From NCBI GenBank assembly GCA_034440635.1, contig JAOTON010001575.1, forward strand, positions 670,501-734,500: DNA of 64,000 nt, in the 5' to 3' direction. Both the position numbers and the translations under genes were made by a program. Positions 1-12,749 of the stretch are shown here, piece by piece. The notes beneath the pieces are model-generated. The model ran no database searches. It was not told the DNA's origin and saw only the letters and a list, made by a program, of their open reading frames with translations. Every line of letters begins with the position of its first letter. Positions within the stretch are counted from its first letter, which is position 1. The stretch is from Lepas anatifera. Its lineage: Eukaryota > Arthropoda > Thecostraca > Lepadidae.

Positions 1-989
1 ATTCCACGTCATGTATGTATGTACATACGCCGTAAGCCGCCGAATACTCTATTTGCTCATTTCGGAAGAGAATGACGCTCTAGCTTGTTTGCATTTTGAA
101 GGTTCAAAAATTAATTGTTTGATCTGTCTTGCCGGGGTTGCCCTCATTTAACCATCGAGTACCGTGGAGAGGATTATGTGAAAATGTAATCTCCATGTCA
201 TAATGAATTTATACAGGTCCATTCTTATACATGCAAATGTAATCCAAGTGTTTCGCAATTCAGCATTATTTAGCTAGCATCATATAGCTAAATACTACTC
301 AGTTAGGGTCCTGTCTTTGCGGCAGCAATGCAGACTAGCTCCTCCGAAGTGGATGCAAAATCATTGGTGAAACAGTCACCTGCGCCGTTGTTGGATCTGT
401 GTTTGTTTAAAGATATTGTTAACTGAACATCCCGCGAAAATGGCTCAAAGTCTTGTGTATAGACAGTATGTTCACCGGAGAAATACGTGGAGGAACCAGC
501 AGCTGCAGACGCCGGTCATTGGACTGAGCCAGGCAGGAGAAGGTTCCTGTATAACGCTGTGATATCTTACAATGCCTCCTTTCCACTGTCCGCGAAACCA
601 CTAATGTCACTGTATTTAAGGCATTATTAAAAATGCATCGGCTCGAGCAGCAGCAAAATGAAGGATAATCAATAGTAGGTATCATACAAGTGTGCGAACC
701 AGTGCACGTCTTAGTCTAAGAAGGTGAAGTTGGTGTGCGTGTGCGTGTAAACGAGACCGTCTCGTTGTGCCTGATTTATGTTCATCCACTTTGTTTTGAT
801 TTAACTTGACTCTGGGGCAAATAATAGTCATCTTATGATGGAATCACCCTTGAATGTGAAATAAAGAAATCGGGTAGTTTATTTGTGTTTCCGCTTGATG
901 TCAGTCTATATGCGTAAACATTCCTTCATTCATTTGTTCTCATTTCCATCTCGTTGATACATATCAACCAGCCCCGTGAAGCTCATGCG
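1..989. other. 3' flank of the receptor gene, no gene recognised
   Basis: I see no coding exon here. The short open frames lack recognisable domains. The stretch is downstream of the minus-strand receptor gene. On that strand a canonical AATAAA lies at 883-878, about 107 bases after the stop codon, and is the likely polyadenylation signal. Confidence 0.5.
878..883 (-). promoter_or_regulatory. Likely polyadenylation signal of the receptor gene
   Basis: AATAAA on the minus strand, about 107 bases beyond the receptor stop codon, a normal distance for a short 3' UTR. Confidence 0.5.
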
Positions 990-2291
990 CTACATCTCAA
1001 GTGTAGAGTTCAGGCTGCCGTTGCCGTCTTTGATAGCCAAGCTGGCGGTACTTGGCGTCGACTGAAACTGCACGAAGATGATGACGTAAGTCATGACAGT
1101 AGCAGTGGCTGACACCACAGTGGAGCGCTCCAGTCGAAAATACCCTAGATCGCCGAGTGTCTTCAGGTTCATTTTCACAGCCTCCAGGATCTTCCCAACC
1201 TCCCTCCCGACTTCAGCCGAGGACCATTCGATCTGGAGGAGGTTGTGACGTACACGCTCTACAGAGTCCAGAACATTCTGTGTGAGTATGCATGGTGCAA
1301 CGAGTGTGATTCCCGAGCCAAATACATACAGAAGGATGATCGGGAACATGCCCAAAAGGAATCTGTACTGAAGAAGCACCATGAACAAGATGCAAATTTC
1401 CATAGTGATGCCGTAAGCGATTGAGAGCATCAGCTCGGTGGTCATGCCGGCAATCATGTTGGAGAAAACGATGCTGAGGCGACTTTGGTGTCGCCTGAGA
1501 AGACGTAGACGAGCTAGAGATGGCTCTGTTTTCGTCTCCGTCATGGCCTTCAGTTCAGCGCTAATTAGGTCCATTCCAGAAATAGTCATGGTACTCACGA
1601 AGGACAATTTTGAAGTAATTAGTGACGTCCCTACCATGTGCAATGTCATGCTCAGGACCCATGTCAAAATGTTTAAATAATCACATTCGGGCCAGGTATG
1701 TAAGCAGTTCCTCATCAAAGGATATCCAGCACAAGCCAAGAATCCGGCAGACAACGCAACAGCTTTGGTCACCAGAATCTTGCGCAATTTCTGCCGAAGA
1801 GCCCTGAGCGTGGCTGGGTAGTTGGGCATCAGGCGCAGACTTTCAAAACAGAGGTGCATCTCGTCCAGAATTTCTCCATACCGATGGCGAGAAAAGAAGA
1901 ACGTCATGGTCACTGTAAGCCACCAAAGAACGTGCGGCATACCAAACATTGAACCTTCTGCTGCTGCGGTGAAAAAACTGCCGGTTTTCCTCCAAAGCTG
2001 CAGACCGATGGGGATCGTTGCTGCTATAAGGTGCGCTGCCACGGCTGTCATAGCCATGTACAACAGAATCTGGTACAGCTTGATACCAATGCCGGATCCA
2101 GGCAACTGGCCTGTCCAGCGAAGATACCTGACGTAGGTTCTGAACACTCCCGTAGATACGTCCGTAGTTACAGGCCCTGGAAGCTTCTGCTGGCTCGTTG
2201 TAAAGGCCAATCCGGTATGAGGGTGTTCTTTCGGTATTTTGCACCGTCCTGGATCTTCTGCGGATTTCACAATCACCTTCACCCGAACCAT
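990..2291 (-). CDS. Gustatory-receptor-family seven-transmembrane protein
   Basis: A single open frame of 433 residues with several hydrophobic segments and no intron. The last membrane segment carries TYVIIFVQF, which matches the TYxxxxxQF signature of arthropod gustatory receptors (7tm_7 family); just before it comes the LGDLGYFRLERS stretch typical of the loop ahead of TM7. Family members are ligand-gated cation channels in chemosensory neurons with an intracellular N-terminus, and length (about 350-450 residues) fits. The start is supported by an in-frame TGA 14 codons upstream of the ATG, with no in-frame ATG between. A minus-strand AATAAA lies about 107 bases past the stop. The ligand cannot be inferred. 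An insect-type odorant receptor is less likely because of the motif and the probable non-insect host. A 5' exon that I cannot see remains possible. Confidence 0.85.
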   Translation of the reverse strand: MVRVKVIVKSAEDPGRCKIPKEHPHTGLAFTTSQQKLPGPVTTDVSTGVFRTYVRYLRWTGQLPGSGIGIKLYQILLYMAMTAVAAHLIAATIPIGLQLWRKTGSFFTAAAEGSMFGMPHVLWWLTVTMTFFFSRHRYGEILDEMHLCFESLRLMPNYPATLRALRQKLRKILVTKAVALSAGFLACAGYPLMRNCLHTWPECDYLNILTWVLSMTLHMVGTSLITSKLSFVSTMTISGMDLISAELKAMTETKTEPSLARLRLLRRHQSRLSIVFSNMIAGMTTELMLSIAYGITMEICILFMVLLQYRFLLGMFPIILLYVFGSGITLVAPCILTQNVLDSVERVRHNLLQIEWSSAEVGREVGKILEAVKMNLKTLGDLGYFRLERSTVVSATATVMTYVIIFVQFQSTPSTASLAIKDGNGSLNSTLEM

Positions 2292-2876
2292 AGCTGCTCT
2301 GATGTTTGTATTTTTCAGTCTTTTACTTCAATTTCGGAATACAATGATGTATCTTGAAGAAAGCACTCCCGTAACAAAAAGCATGCTATGCGCTAGCAGT
2401 CACGTCGGACAAAGAGCCGCAAGTAGGCTCTGGTCCCGGATTGTCTTTGAGTGCCTTTTAACTGATCAGTGCGACATGGCGGGTGTTTACCAAATCAATT
2501 GGAGGAATTTATGCAACCCTTGCCCAGTCGTGGCACGAGTTTAGGCTTCCGGTGTAGGGGGGTGGGACAGTCGTTCCTAGGCTCGTGGCATGAGAGCCCC
2601 TTTCCAAGAGTCAGACGTCTTCAAGACCTCGTCCTTTGAAATAAATGGTGATTTCTATGCAACGATGTGCATAATTGCTTACCAAGATCTTGGTTGCATT
2701 CGCCTACCAAATTAGCGTAAATTATCCAGTTTTTGCAACTGAAGCACAGGTGGAGAGTGCACATGGATTTATTAGACTTTCCTAAATGATTGCACCTCTG
2801 TAATTTATATTGCTGGCGAGGCGCACCGAATTTTGTATGTTTTCATGGCTTGTCATTCTTGTTCGTTGAGAAAAAT

Positions 2877-3108
2877 GATGATAATAATAATAATAATAAT
2901 ATTAATAATAATCATACCTAATCATAATATTTGGGGTTTAAGGACGCACCAACTCCCAAGGTCACACGGCGTCGACAACTCTCACCCTGTTGGTAGGGAT
3001 TTGGGGCATCAGATAGACTTATTCAGAGGCTCCGCCGGGACTTGAACTCGACACTGGTGGCTTGGAAGACAGGGATGCTATCCACTAAGCAACCCATTTC
3101 TCCATTTG
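2877..3108 (-). repeat. tRNA-derived SINE with (TTA)n tail
   Basis: Read on the minus strand, the element begins with a tRNA-like head: a box A (TTGCTTAGTGGATAGC) and a box B-like GAGTTCAAGTCCCGG. A body follows with the shared core ending in TTGGTGCGTCC, then an ATT/TTA simple-repeat tail at 2915-2877. That order (pol III promoter, core, simple tail) is the standard structure of a tRNA SINE. The same core recurs at 14378, 16150, 35128, 41040, 49299 and 55290. Confidence 0.75.
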
Positions 3109-4427
3109 TCCACAAATTCCCTCCTTTTAACATTGTTTCAAGAACAAGCCCCACTGACCGCCTCCTAGATATAACCATGTTTTACCTCTCTAAATAAATC
3201 ATATTAAACCAAAAATGGTAATAAACTAAAAATTTTGCCCATTTCTGACCAGAGGTCTTGTCTTATAAAATTAAAGTTGTCAGGTCAGCCAGAAGCCCCG
3301 AAATCCTACCTGTGAGACTTTTTCTATCCGGGCACGGGTTAAGCGTTTAATTTCGTTGATGGTTCTAGTAATTCTTTCGACTTTGCTTACTCCCTTGGCA
3401 ACAGTTTCTCATGAAGTGAAATGGTTACAACCAGCACTTGAACTGCGTATAATTTGAGTGCAAACACGGGCGAAAAGCGACGCCAAATAATCCGACAGGC
3501 ACATTTCATGTGATTAGGTGAATGTTTGTGCTCGTAGACAAAGAACACTGCAATAAACTTATGAGTGCGAAGCCTATGCTGACTCGCTCTTGTCTCTAAG
3601 ATGTTTCAATGGTTGGGTCATTCCTTATTAGCGTGCTCATTTGCAAGGAGCTTAAGCTTTTGAGCAGGTACAAGGAAATGTTACCTTAAAAGGTTAACGT
3701 GGATGGAATTTTGATATCCATCTCATTCCCTTCTGCATAATCTGTCCCGTTTCGTTGCATACATAATAAGTATGCAATAACCGGTCGCATGTTATTTTGT
3801 CTTTAGACACACTTCACACCGGTATAGAACATATTTTAATCTCACGAGACCTAAAGATCTCAAAAAACACTTCGAAACGAAAGTTTAGCCTTTTTAGTGT
3901 AATCCTTGACATATACTTATGCAAATGCATGCACAATTTTGCATTCATCGTGTCACAATTCACAGGCCAGTCATATCCATTGAAATTGACTCGAACTCAA
4001 CTCAGTTGGAAACTAGAAACAAAACATCGCAATTCAACATGTTACCTTCTTTGACCTGTCGTGACCTCAATATTGACCTTAGCAGAAATGTAATCCATAT
4101 TGTCTATTCATAATTTTTCAATCGCTATCCACCGATGCTAGCTTTTTGGTTATCCCGAATAGAAGCCAGGATCGAGGAGGTGTTCACTGTTAAAACACCC
4201 ACGTTAGACTGGGATGGGTCGTTTATTTGCACTGATATGGCCATGTTGCCAAATCAAGCATGCTCTCAATTTTAACAGTAGAGTCTAATCCTTACACGAG
4301 AACGATCGAAACAACGTTCCCGAGAATTGCATGCAGTGATTAAGTTCTGGGACGTTTTGAGGAAAAGTGCTTGATTTTGCAACACCTGCCTTATTTTCGT
4401 GCCCTGAGCAAATTTGACTTCATGGTC
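3109..4427. other. No gene recognised
   Basis: AT-rich stretch between the SINE and the first TTAA element. Only short open frames without domains, and no splice-consistent coding block that I can support. Confidence 0.4.
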
Positions 4428-5451
4428 TTAACCCGCACTCCACCGGGGGTCCGGCGTCACCTTAGCCCCACCAGGGGCATCAATGGCCCCTCTAACTACG
4501 AAATATAGGCGTTAGCGCAAATCTGCAAAGTGCGTTGGAAAGCTCATGTGAATTCAGTGCGATTTTGATGCACATGTTTAAGCGTTCAGGTCAATGGTTT
4601 CACCTCCAAGGGTCATGTTGAGTCACGATAGGCTATTTCTACTGAAATATGCAATGCTTAAGAAACCTGGGTATAACTGTCATGCCATTAGAGCTATTGA
4701 AGTCTAGAAAAGTGAATTTGACAGGAGAATGTCCGTTTGTTTCGCTAAACGTAACATAATGACCACCATCAGTCGTTTGACCTCCAGAAGGCATATCTTG
4801 ACCTAATGTGACCCGAGGTCACGGAAGGTCATAAAGTGATCTTGCATATTGATTGAAAGCCAGTGACAATGCATGCATGATGACGTTTAAATCAGCGCTG
4901 TAACTTGATAAGGTCAAAAGTCATTGTCAAAATACTGTTTTTTATCCTTGGTGACCTGTGATGTGAATATGTTTGAATATTTTGAATACTTCTGCGGAAC
5001 CTGAGCATTTCCGATCACTTTTGTGACTTGTAGCTTATAAGACCCATGCATCCCATGCTTTTTCTATCGGTGAGGTCGCCTCGTTAACTGACATCAGGTC
5101 ACCAAATCTAAAAATCCCGGACATACATTTTGTAGAGCCTTCAAAAGTCGTAAAATGTTGAAAGTTTCAAATTGATCGGCTTCGAGATGTAGCTATGGTA
5201 GAGCTCAAAAGTTGAAGTGAAGTGACCATGTTTGACCTCGCCTGGTGACCTGACCTAGTGTGGCCCGAGTAAAACAATTTCAGGGATGGTGGGAAAATGA
5301 TGGAGTGAGAGATAGACCCCTGAACCGCGATGCTGCGCCTAGCCATTTTTCTGCTATTTTGAAAAAAAGCCTTAGCTTACCACAGAGGTCAAGGGCAGAG
5401 GTCACAGTTTACCGTCTTTGCCATCGATGGCCCCGGTGGGGCGAGGGTTAA
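4428..5451. mobile_element. TTAA-flanked MITE, family A (AGGTCA-rich)
   Basis: Flanked by TTAA on both sides (4428-4431 and 5448-5451). The ends form imperfect inverted repeats: CCCGCACTCCACCGGGG at the left, and the complement CCCTCGCCCCACCGGGG from the right. TTAA target duplication with CCC termini is the hallmark of the piggyBac superfamily. There is no transposase frame, so this is a non-autonomous copy. It holds about 13 perfect AGGTCA/TGACCT half-sites, including a DR4 at 4816-4831 (two AGGTCA four bases apart). It appears to be an older, diverged relative of the copies at 19171 and 31755. Confidence 0.8.
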
Positions 5452-8422
5452 TTATCCTCAGTGTTTTATGTTTATCCGGCAAATTATCTCATACGTTATA
5501 CACATATTCAGAACAGTATTGATCCCGTCTTTCCGATAGTGAAGCTAAGAAGTCATCTATTTTTCTGGAGAGGTATGTTTTAGCTTCAGCGCAGCGAAAA
5601 CCTCGGGTTTTTTGCACGATTTCTGTGGTAAGCTGCCGGATATTTCTGCTTGCCCGTAAATTCAACAACTTTATTCTTCGTGACTTCCCAGGCTCATATT
5701 AAAACAAAATTGTATGCCAAAGCACTAGATGCCCTAAAACACAAGGCCACTTTGTCAAAAGGTCGCAGCATCAAGTGAGAGTTGACAGAATAAATTTGTT
5801 AAGCGATTTCTAGTATTCTGAAATGTTTTAAGGCCATTCACTTTTGTTCCAGCCCTTAGTGCTATATATCGTTAGAAAGCTAGTAAACTGAAAAAGTATT
5901 TTTGGATAAGCCCATATTTTCTTTACGTTTTCAGCAGGCTTTCAGATTTTCGTGACAGCTGTGAGACAGAAATGTGTTCTATATCTTAGGCCTTGCGCCA
6001 GTCACACCACTATTAATTCAAATTGTCCAACAGCAGCCTTCTTCTAAGAGTGCACCGTTCTCCCTGACTGCATCAGTCACCAGGGGTCAAAAGTTCAGCG
6101 CGATCTGGAGACGGAAGCCCTCCGGCAGGAAACGTTGCTATGCGGCGGCAGCAGAGCTAGATTCTGATTGGTCAGCCACATGAATACGCAACATCGTCAT
6201 CATTGAGTGGTTAGTGGCTCAAGAAGTTGTGCTGGCCTGTAGTGGTCATGAAGTTAAGCCAACGCTTTACAGAGACGGGAAAAAACAAACAAACAAAAGA
6301 AAAAGGAAGAATGAAGGTGGAATAAATGAAAAAAAGAGTATTGAGAGTCGGACCAACAAGGACTTTTCCCGAAGCATATTCTCCTCTTCTTTAAAACTAG
6401 ACAAAAAACGTCTTCACAGTAAAACTATGCCGGTCTTCGGTGAAGCTGCATGTTTTTTATGTTGCCTGTTGCGTTAAAGTTTAGCCAGGTACGCTGATTA
6501 GTTAGAACTGGGGGCTTGGGGTCATAGGCCGAATGACCTGGGAGGATTACTCTGGAAAGTGAGAGCAATTAAGGATCCAAGCATTTCCCAAAACCTTCTG
6601 CATCAGAATAGGCAAAAACATAAACCAAGCTTAGAGGCGAAAGGGTTCGCCTTTGATATTTACACGGAGTTTAAGTCAGCATTGCGTGGCCTTTGAACTT
6701 GTGACTTGCTCCCCGAAATGTGTCACTGGAGCGGCTCACGATTTAACTAAAGAATTATCTGAAAGTCAAAAACATGCTGACGATGAATGCAAAAGAAGAG
6801 CCCGGAAGTACAACGGTTTGAACTTATATTACTGAAGAGAGTTTTACCAAAGCATCACTTGGACGCTGTGGTCAGTCGACATTCGCAAGCGCTACACATT
6901 TCCATCCACATTGGCGTTGACATAAGCTGGGGGTAAAAAATGTCGCGCTACCAAGAGTTGCTCCAATGAAAATTAAATTTGAAGAGGGTAAACCTCACTT
7001 GTAATTATTTTTCGCAATAGCATATGTCCAGGCTGATTTGGAAAAATTGAAATTCAATTTTTGCTTTATCGACGATCTATTTTAATGTTTTGTGCAATAT
7101 ATGTGGTTATCATCTCACCAAAGAAAATGTTATACAAGGGAAAACGGATACAAGGGGGGATTAGGGGCTCAAGCTCCCCCCTCGACTGGTCTATAGTAAA
7201 TTTATAGCCGCAGATTGTTTCAAGGCGATGACAGGGGAAGCTCGAGTCCCATAGCCCCCCCTCCTCCCGCCCAAACGAAGTCCTAGATCCCCGACACTGT
7301 CAACAGCTGTTTTGGGCTCAGGTCATATAAAACCCTTGTATCTGAATATTTATATCCTTGTATGCGAAATTCCTGAGAAAATTGTTCATTCTGTCATGCC
7401 GGGTTAAAAGACAGAGCCCTAGACCCAATATTGAAGGCATCTCCCAGCAGGGTTTGTAAAACGGTATTCGCCCTACCTTTCATATTTTTTTACAACAATA
7501 TTGATGTTCAGTTCCTTGGCCTCAATTCAATATTTACCAAGCTTAATAAAACTTGGTTAACAAGGTCATTACAACCTGCTATCCTATTTAGCTGGTACTT
7601 TTGTTCTCCGTTTTACCACTCTAAATAAGCCCCAGCACGATCTCAAAGTGAATGTGAGACTTTCTAATAGGGTGTAAATCGAGATTGCAGTTTGGTAGAG
7701 CATGTTGCGAAACCAATACTGCTATATTTCATTCCATCGAAAGGTCTCTGCATTGAATTCCTTATAATTTACAATCCAATATAAAGGACACGAAATATGA
7801 AGGAATTCATTTCCATCTAGTTGCAACAATTTGCTTGGTCTCAACCTTAAACCCTTCCTTTTTTATGAAAAGCACCATGGTAGCGATGGAGCAATCATGT
7901 TGTATGCTTTCTGTGTTTTTTAATTTACCACCTTCACATTTCGGTAACCTCCAGGATATAAATTGTAATTTTTCATGTAAAAACGAGCTCATTGATATAC
8001 ATGCCACCCTTACCATTGGTTCTAGCCTTCATCGAAAAGTCAGACTTGTTTTTTTTAATTAACAGTCTTCCTTAGAATTCCGAAAAAAGTGGCAACATCA
8101 CTTAATGGGCCGGATGTCGTAGTGGCTTCATTGTCTGCCTCGATATTGGAAGATCATATTTTAACGTGGATTCAATCTCCAGAACTGGATATCGCCTTTT
8201 GTCCAATCAGGCCCGGGGGAGGTTCTTTAAAGACACGTCGATGCATCCTGTGAGGGCATGCGTATACATAATAAGGATGACACCGTAATACAAAACGTTT
8301 AACATATAAGAAAATCACGGAAAAGAAACTGCTATAAACCCTGCCAGACATCCTGGCCTAATCAAGTGACTGAATTCTTAGGTTGCTGTCAGTTTGTTTC
8401 TAACAATACAGAGATGAACAAC
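5452..8422. other. No gene recognised
   Basis: No coding exon that I can defend. A slightly GC-richer patch at about 6000-6180 contains an inverted CCAAT box (ATTGG, 6167-6171) and could belong to the missing 5' part of the membrane-protein gene downstream, but nothing confirms it. Confidence 0.35.
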
Positions 8423-8430
8423 GGCTGTAG

Positions 8431-8614
8431 CAGGGCGTATTTTAAGCTACAAAGCGGTGTAAATTTTTCCCACCAGTCCCCCATGCTATGCCCACCAGTG
8501 AGCGGCCGTGAACTGCTTTGTGCTCACTAGTTACCAGTCATTTGATACTTTGGGAGTGCCCTTTTGGTGGGAGTTCGTACCCTTTTCACTCCAAATGCCT
8601 TAAAATTTGCCCTG
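8431..8614. mobile_element. CAGGGC-type MITE, copy 1 (hAT-like)
   Basis: 184-bp element with terminal inverted repeats CAGGGCGTATTTTAAG and, from the other end, CAGGGCAAATTTTAAG. It is flanked by an 8-bp duplication with one mismatch: GGCTGTAG at 8423-8430 and GGTTGTAG at 8615-8622. Eight-base duplications and CAG termini fit hAT. No coding capacity. A second copy at 51832 shares the internal CCCACCAGTCCCCCATGCT. Confidence 0.75.
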
Positions 8615-8622
8615 GGTTGTAG

Positions 8623-10616
8623 GGATGTGGCCAAAAACGTTGCTGAGCATGGACTATCTGTTTAAATACTTATTTATAATTAAAAACTTCCATTATACGT
8701 TCCTTCAATTTACCTGATATCCTCCTTCCCTCCAGTGAATATCTATTAATGGATAGAATTTAGCCTAGGCTTCATTGGAATCACTCATGCGAAAAATTCA
8801 AACACATACCGAGTATACCTGCAGTGTCTTAGCCAATCAAAGCTGCAAAAAGTGCGGATGGCATCACAGAAGACACACTTGAACACTTTGAAATATTTTC
8901 GCTGAAGGTTCATGCACGAATGAGAGGGATGTCTGATCAACACTCTCACGAGCGTTTCCTCTAAAATCGAAATTTCTAAAATAGTATGTCTTCATTATTC
9001 CGTGTTTTGTCTTATGTTTAGTTGGTTTAGATTTATTTCCTGACAAAAAATTGTGTTCTTATTACCAACAATGTTTGTTTCTTTAATATTGCTTATTGTT
9101 ACGTAAAGTTCAAAGTTAAGTGTATCCTGAATCTTCATTCTTCGTCATGACTCACTCTAAATATCAGCTGTGCACTTTTCTTCTATTTTATATGTTTTGG
9201 AAGACACATGGCGTGTACTACATGAAGCCATATCCTCCAGATATACCAGATCTGTACGTTTTTCCCGTCTACAATGAACATTCATTGACCTAAGCGTAAT
9301 TCAAAACCTGCTTTCAACCGCCTCCATTGTGGTTGCGGTACTTAGCCAATTTATAAGCTTCTCTTAAGATTGTTTATCACATATATCATTATTTTTATTT
9401 TATTTTACTATAAACCCAATGATGTATAAATGTCTGTACATAATATGTCTGTAGGTAAATGCATAAGTATGTGTTTTTTCCAAAGCTTAGTATATTGTGA
9501 TAATGAATCGGGCTATCATTCCTCTGATTTATTCATACTCTTATCGGATAGGTATTATCCATCTTGTGCACAAATATAATACGTAGGTACTGTTCAAGTT
9601 ACCGATCGATTCCGGCTCATTAGCTTCCTCTGAAGTCTCGACGCAGGAACGCAGTGACGTCACCTTTTTGATGCCGTAGAGATTTAATGGAGCCCATGCG
9701 TTTTTCGGTGCACGTAAAAACAGAGCTACAGTCCCAAGTTACTTGATATCGACATTTATACTTCTTTCTGCTCTTTGTTTGCCGAAGAATGGTCGGTTTC
9801 ATTTTCAGGTAGCTCTGATGCCTTACAAAATTTTAACCAACCTGGCTTACAAGGTTGCCAGCCTAAGTAAGGTTAACCAGCCTGGCTAACGTTACCCTAG
9901 CACCACCAAGACTGATACCATTTTCGGCCTCTGCCTTACGATCGGGTGCCAACTTTAATTTCGAAACCAATTGTGATTGAACAAAATCAACGGTTTTAAT
10001 GTCAATCTACCGTTATCTGCTTTTGCACCATGCCTCGAGCATATCCGTAAGCATGTGACGCCACATGGGTCAAAGTAGTTCGGAATTTAGACCGAGATCA
10101 GGTATTCTCCACAACGTAATAACCATTATCGGCAGAAGCAAGTGTACTAATGTGTCTTTTGTATCCAAGAAATAGAAAGATCTTTCAATTTATTCGGTGA
10201 ACATGATTGCATGCGCAATATCTAGTTCTATACCATTGACCTGATCTCAAAGTCATCGGCGTCATTCAGATTCTTCTTGCCGAGAGCTTTTGAATTATAT
10301 GTATATAGAGGTTTGATACAATCATTCTATGAGCTGAGTAACAAGTAGACCCTGACTTGGCCCGCCACTTTCTAAAACAACAAAATCGGCCAACATAGGC
10401 TTAGGCACGAATTAAGCCATAACTCGCCAATGTACCGAATCCCGATATAAGTTGTTTCACCCGTCGTGAAATTAATCAAATTTCAGCTGCCCGGAGCAGG
10501 GCTCTTATAGTGTAAATCGGACACGACTTATTCGTAAGAAAGCAAAGGAGTTCTGACCATACCTCTTTCCTCCAGCCCCCTTTACTGCTGCTACTAATAA
10601 CTCTGAAATATTTCAG
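8623..10616. other. No gene recognised
   Basis: Unique-looking AT-rich DNA with no supported exon. The missing 5' exons of the membrane-protein gene that starts being readable at 10617 may lie here. Confidence 0.35.
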
Positions 10617-12240
10617 TCCTGGTTTTAAATGGCCATTTCCACCTAAAAAAACGACTCCATATAAGCCTGTATACGTTAAAACGACAACTCAGCGAGGATC
10701 GAAGTACACAAAACCGCGTCCTACTGTGCCTCCTGACGTGAAGAAGGGTGGCAGTCGGGGTGGTCTCAACCGCGGCACGCAGTGGAGCGTTGAGTTCAAC
10801 ATCTACACCTGGGTCGACGTGAAGCCTGCCACCAGTAAGGTGGTCTGGCACAAAGTAACAACAACGCCCGCTCCTGTATATGCCTCGTACTTCTACACGA
10901 CTTCCAGCTGGAGCCTCTCCGTGAACGCATGGTTGCAGAGTGAGTGGATCCTGTTTGTCTCCGTATCGCCCTGGTTGTCAATTTATTTGACGTAGGTGGG
11001 ATATGGTTTGTAGGTTTGTAGTGAAACAGGGCCCCTAAAATGGCAAGACTCAAGTATTTCTGGACCCAGTATTCTTTTACAAATAAATTATTTCCCATAC
11101 TGCGATTAAACAATATGACCGGTGATTCGCCAGAGCTTTAGATTCAGTGCTTGAAATGTAAAGTTACTGCTCCAGCAGGTCTAAGCTAATGTGTAATGCT
11201 GTTTTTTTGCTGCCCTGCAGTGTTTTTTAAACTCCTCGTGTCCTCACAGTGTTCTAACTTTCATACTAAGATGGACATACGCTTGATTTTTTAAAGAACG
11301 GATAAACGTTATGCACATGCTTACTCTCTCGCTCTCGCTCTTCTCCCTCTCTCCTCCTCCTCCTCTTCCTCCTCCCTCCTCCTCCTCCTCCTCCTCCTCC
11401 TCCTCCTCCTCCTCCTCCTCCTCCTCTCTTTTGGTCTTCGTCTCTCTTTCTCGAATGACCCTCTCACGCTCCCAAACTGCAGCTTCTTTGGACTACGATG
11501 ACCAGTCTTCGGATAGCGGGGCGTACCGCGGATCCATGAGGTCGGTAGGAGGCGGTACCGATGCTTCTGACAACTCCATCATCATCTTCATCGTACTGGC
11601 TAGTCTCGGAGCCGGTGGGTGAAACATGTAGATCCCATGAACGCATTGTCCACAGAAAGCATTCTACTGAAGTGTGTTTTGTATTTATGAATTCTATTTT
11701 GTTCTACTTTGTTAGTGTGGCACAGTCTGTGCCTCCATGAGGTTTTAGTGCCGGCGCGGCGCTCTGAATGAATGAACATTAAGGGATAATCTATTGTAAG
11801 TGTCGTGCCTTACGTCATCTAACTTTTGTAACTCGTCATCTTCTGAGCCTCTTGTTTTCCGTTTATATTTTCACAACTACATGATTTAGCCGTAGGCAAC
11901 GTTTGGAGGTTTTCTAGATTGTTTTGGCTTTGGTTTACTGAACTCATGTCGTATGAATTGGTAGAATGTCAGGCCAGGGAATTCAGAGCGCCTCTGCTTG
12001 GAAGCTCGTTCTATTCTTCAAGATATATGCTTCCTTGTAACTTAACTCATCATAAAAGTCCCACTCTGATTCAGCACCTCCCTTGCAGCTGCCATCGGTG
12101 GTGTGGTGTACTGGAAACACAAGAAGTCAAAAGAGCTGGATGGAGCGGAAGGGGAAGGGGCAGACGAAGATGCGAAGGAAGAACCGAAGGAAGAGGGGGA
12201 TGAGGGAGAAGAGAAACCGGCGGAGGAGGCAGCCGCCTGA
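10617..12240 (+). CDS. Unidentified single-pass membrane protein, last three exons
   Basis: Three exons join in frame through GT-AG junctions: 10617-10939, 11483-11614 and 12089-12240, giving 201 residues to a TGA at 12238-12240. The first exon encodes a Lys/Pro/Thr-rich stretch and then a Trp/Tyr-rich block (WSVEFNIYTWVDVKP). The second ends in the first half of a hydrophobic helix (IIIFIVLASLGA) that the third completes (AIGGVVYW). A basic stop-transfer KHKKSK and an acidic Glu/Asp/Ala/Gly tail of about 40 residues follow. This predicts a type I topology with a short acidic cytoplasmic tail. I do not recognise the family. The gene is partial: the exon at 10617 starts in mid-codon, so at least one 5' exon with a signal peptide is missing or unseen. 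Frame agreement over two junctions makes it a real gene. Confidence 0.7.
11344..11427 (+). repeat. (TCC)n polypyrimidine microsatellite
   Basis: Nearly pure TCC/CTCC tract in the intron before the membrane-protein exon at 11483. The poly-Ser and poly-Pro frame across it is an artefact. A homopurine-homopyrimidine tract of this length can adopt triplex structure. Confidence 0.9.
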
Positions 12241-12405
12241 GCATTGCCTAGCAGCATCGTCTCTCAGTTGACTGCGGGTGGAAAGTCAATGTGGAGCAAG
12301 GCAAATATATAGGAATCCTGGGGAAAAAAGCTGTTGAAGGCTGCATTTGAATTATGCGAAGTGTTCTTGCTCTTCTATACTTCCTAATATCCAGGTCTAA
12401 AAATG

Positions 12406-12411
12406 AATAAA
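12406..12411 (+). promoter_or_regulatory. Likely polyadenylation signal of the membrane-protein gene
   Basis: AATAAA about 165 bases after the stop codon at 12240. Confidence 0.55.
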
Positions 12412-12749
12412 TACGCTGACGAATTTCGTCTCGCGGTGTCAGTTCATTGTCTTCCTGCTGGTTTTTCATCAAATACACAAAACTTATGAGTTACAAAGCA
12501 AAAGTTCGAATTTGTTTGCATCGCCATAAATCAGGGAAAATCAGAGAAAATCGAAATTGAAACTTAATGCTTGATACATGGAGCTTTGTCTAGTCTCTGT
12601 TCTTACAGTGTATTTGTTAAATAAGCTCAAGGTTGGTCAAGGTAAGCTCGAGGCGGCGTTCAGGTTTCTGTGTATCACAAAAATAAAAAGTGAAATTCTA
12701 ACGCATCAAAAGGATATGCTGTTATAACAAAAAAGAATGAGTGGGACTC

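Noticed and set aside
2960..3108. A functional tRNA gene
   Set aside because: Box A and B-like motifs are present but the cloverleaf is imperfect and a SINE body and simple tail follow.
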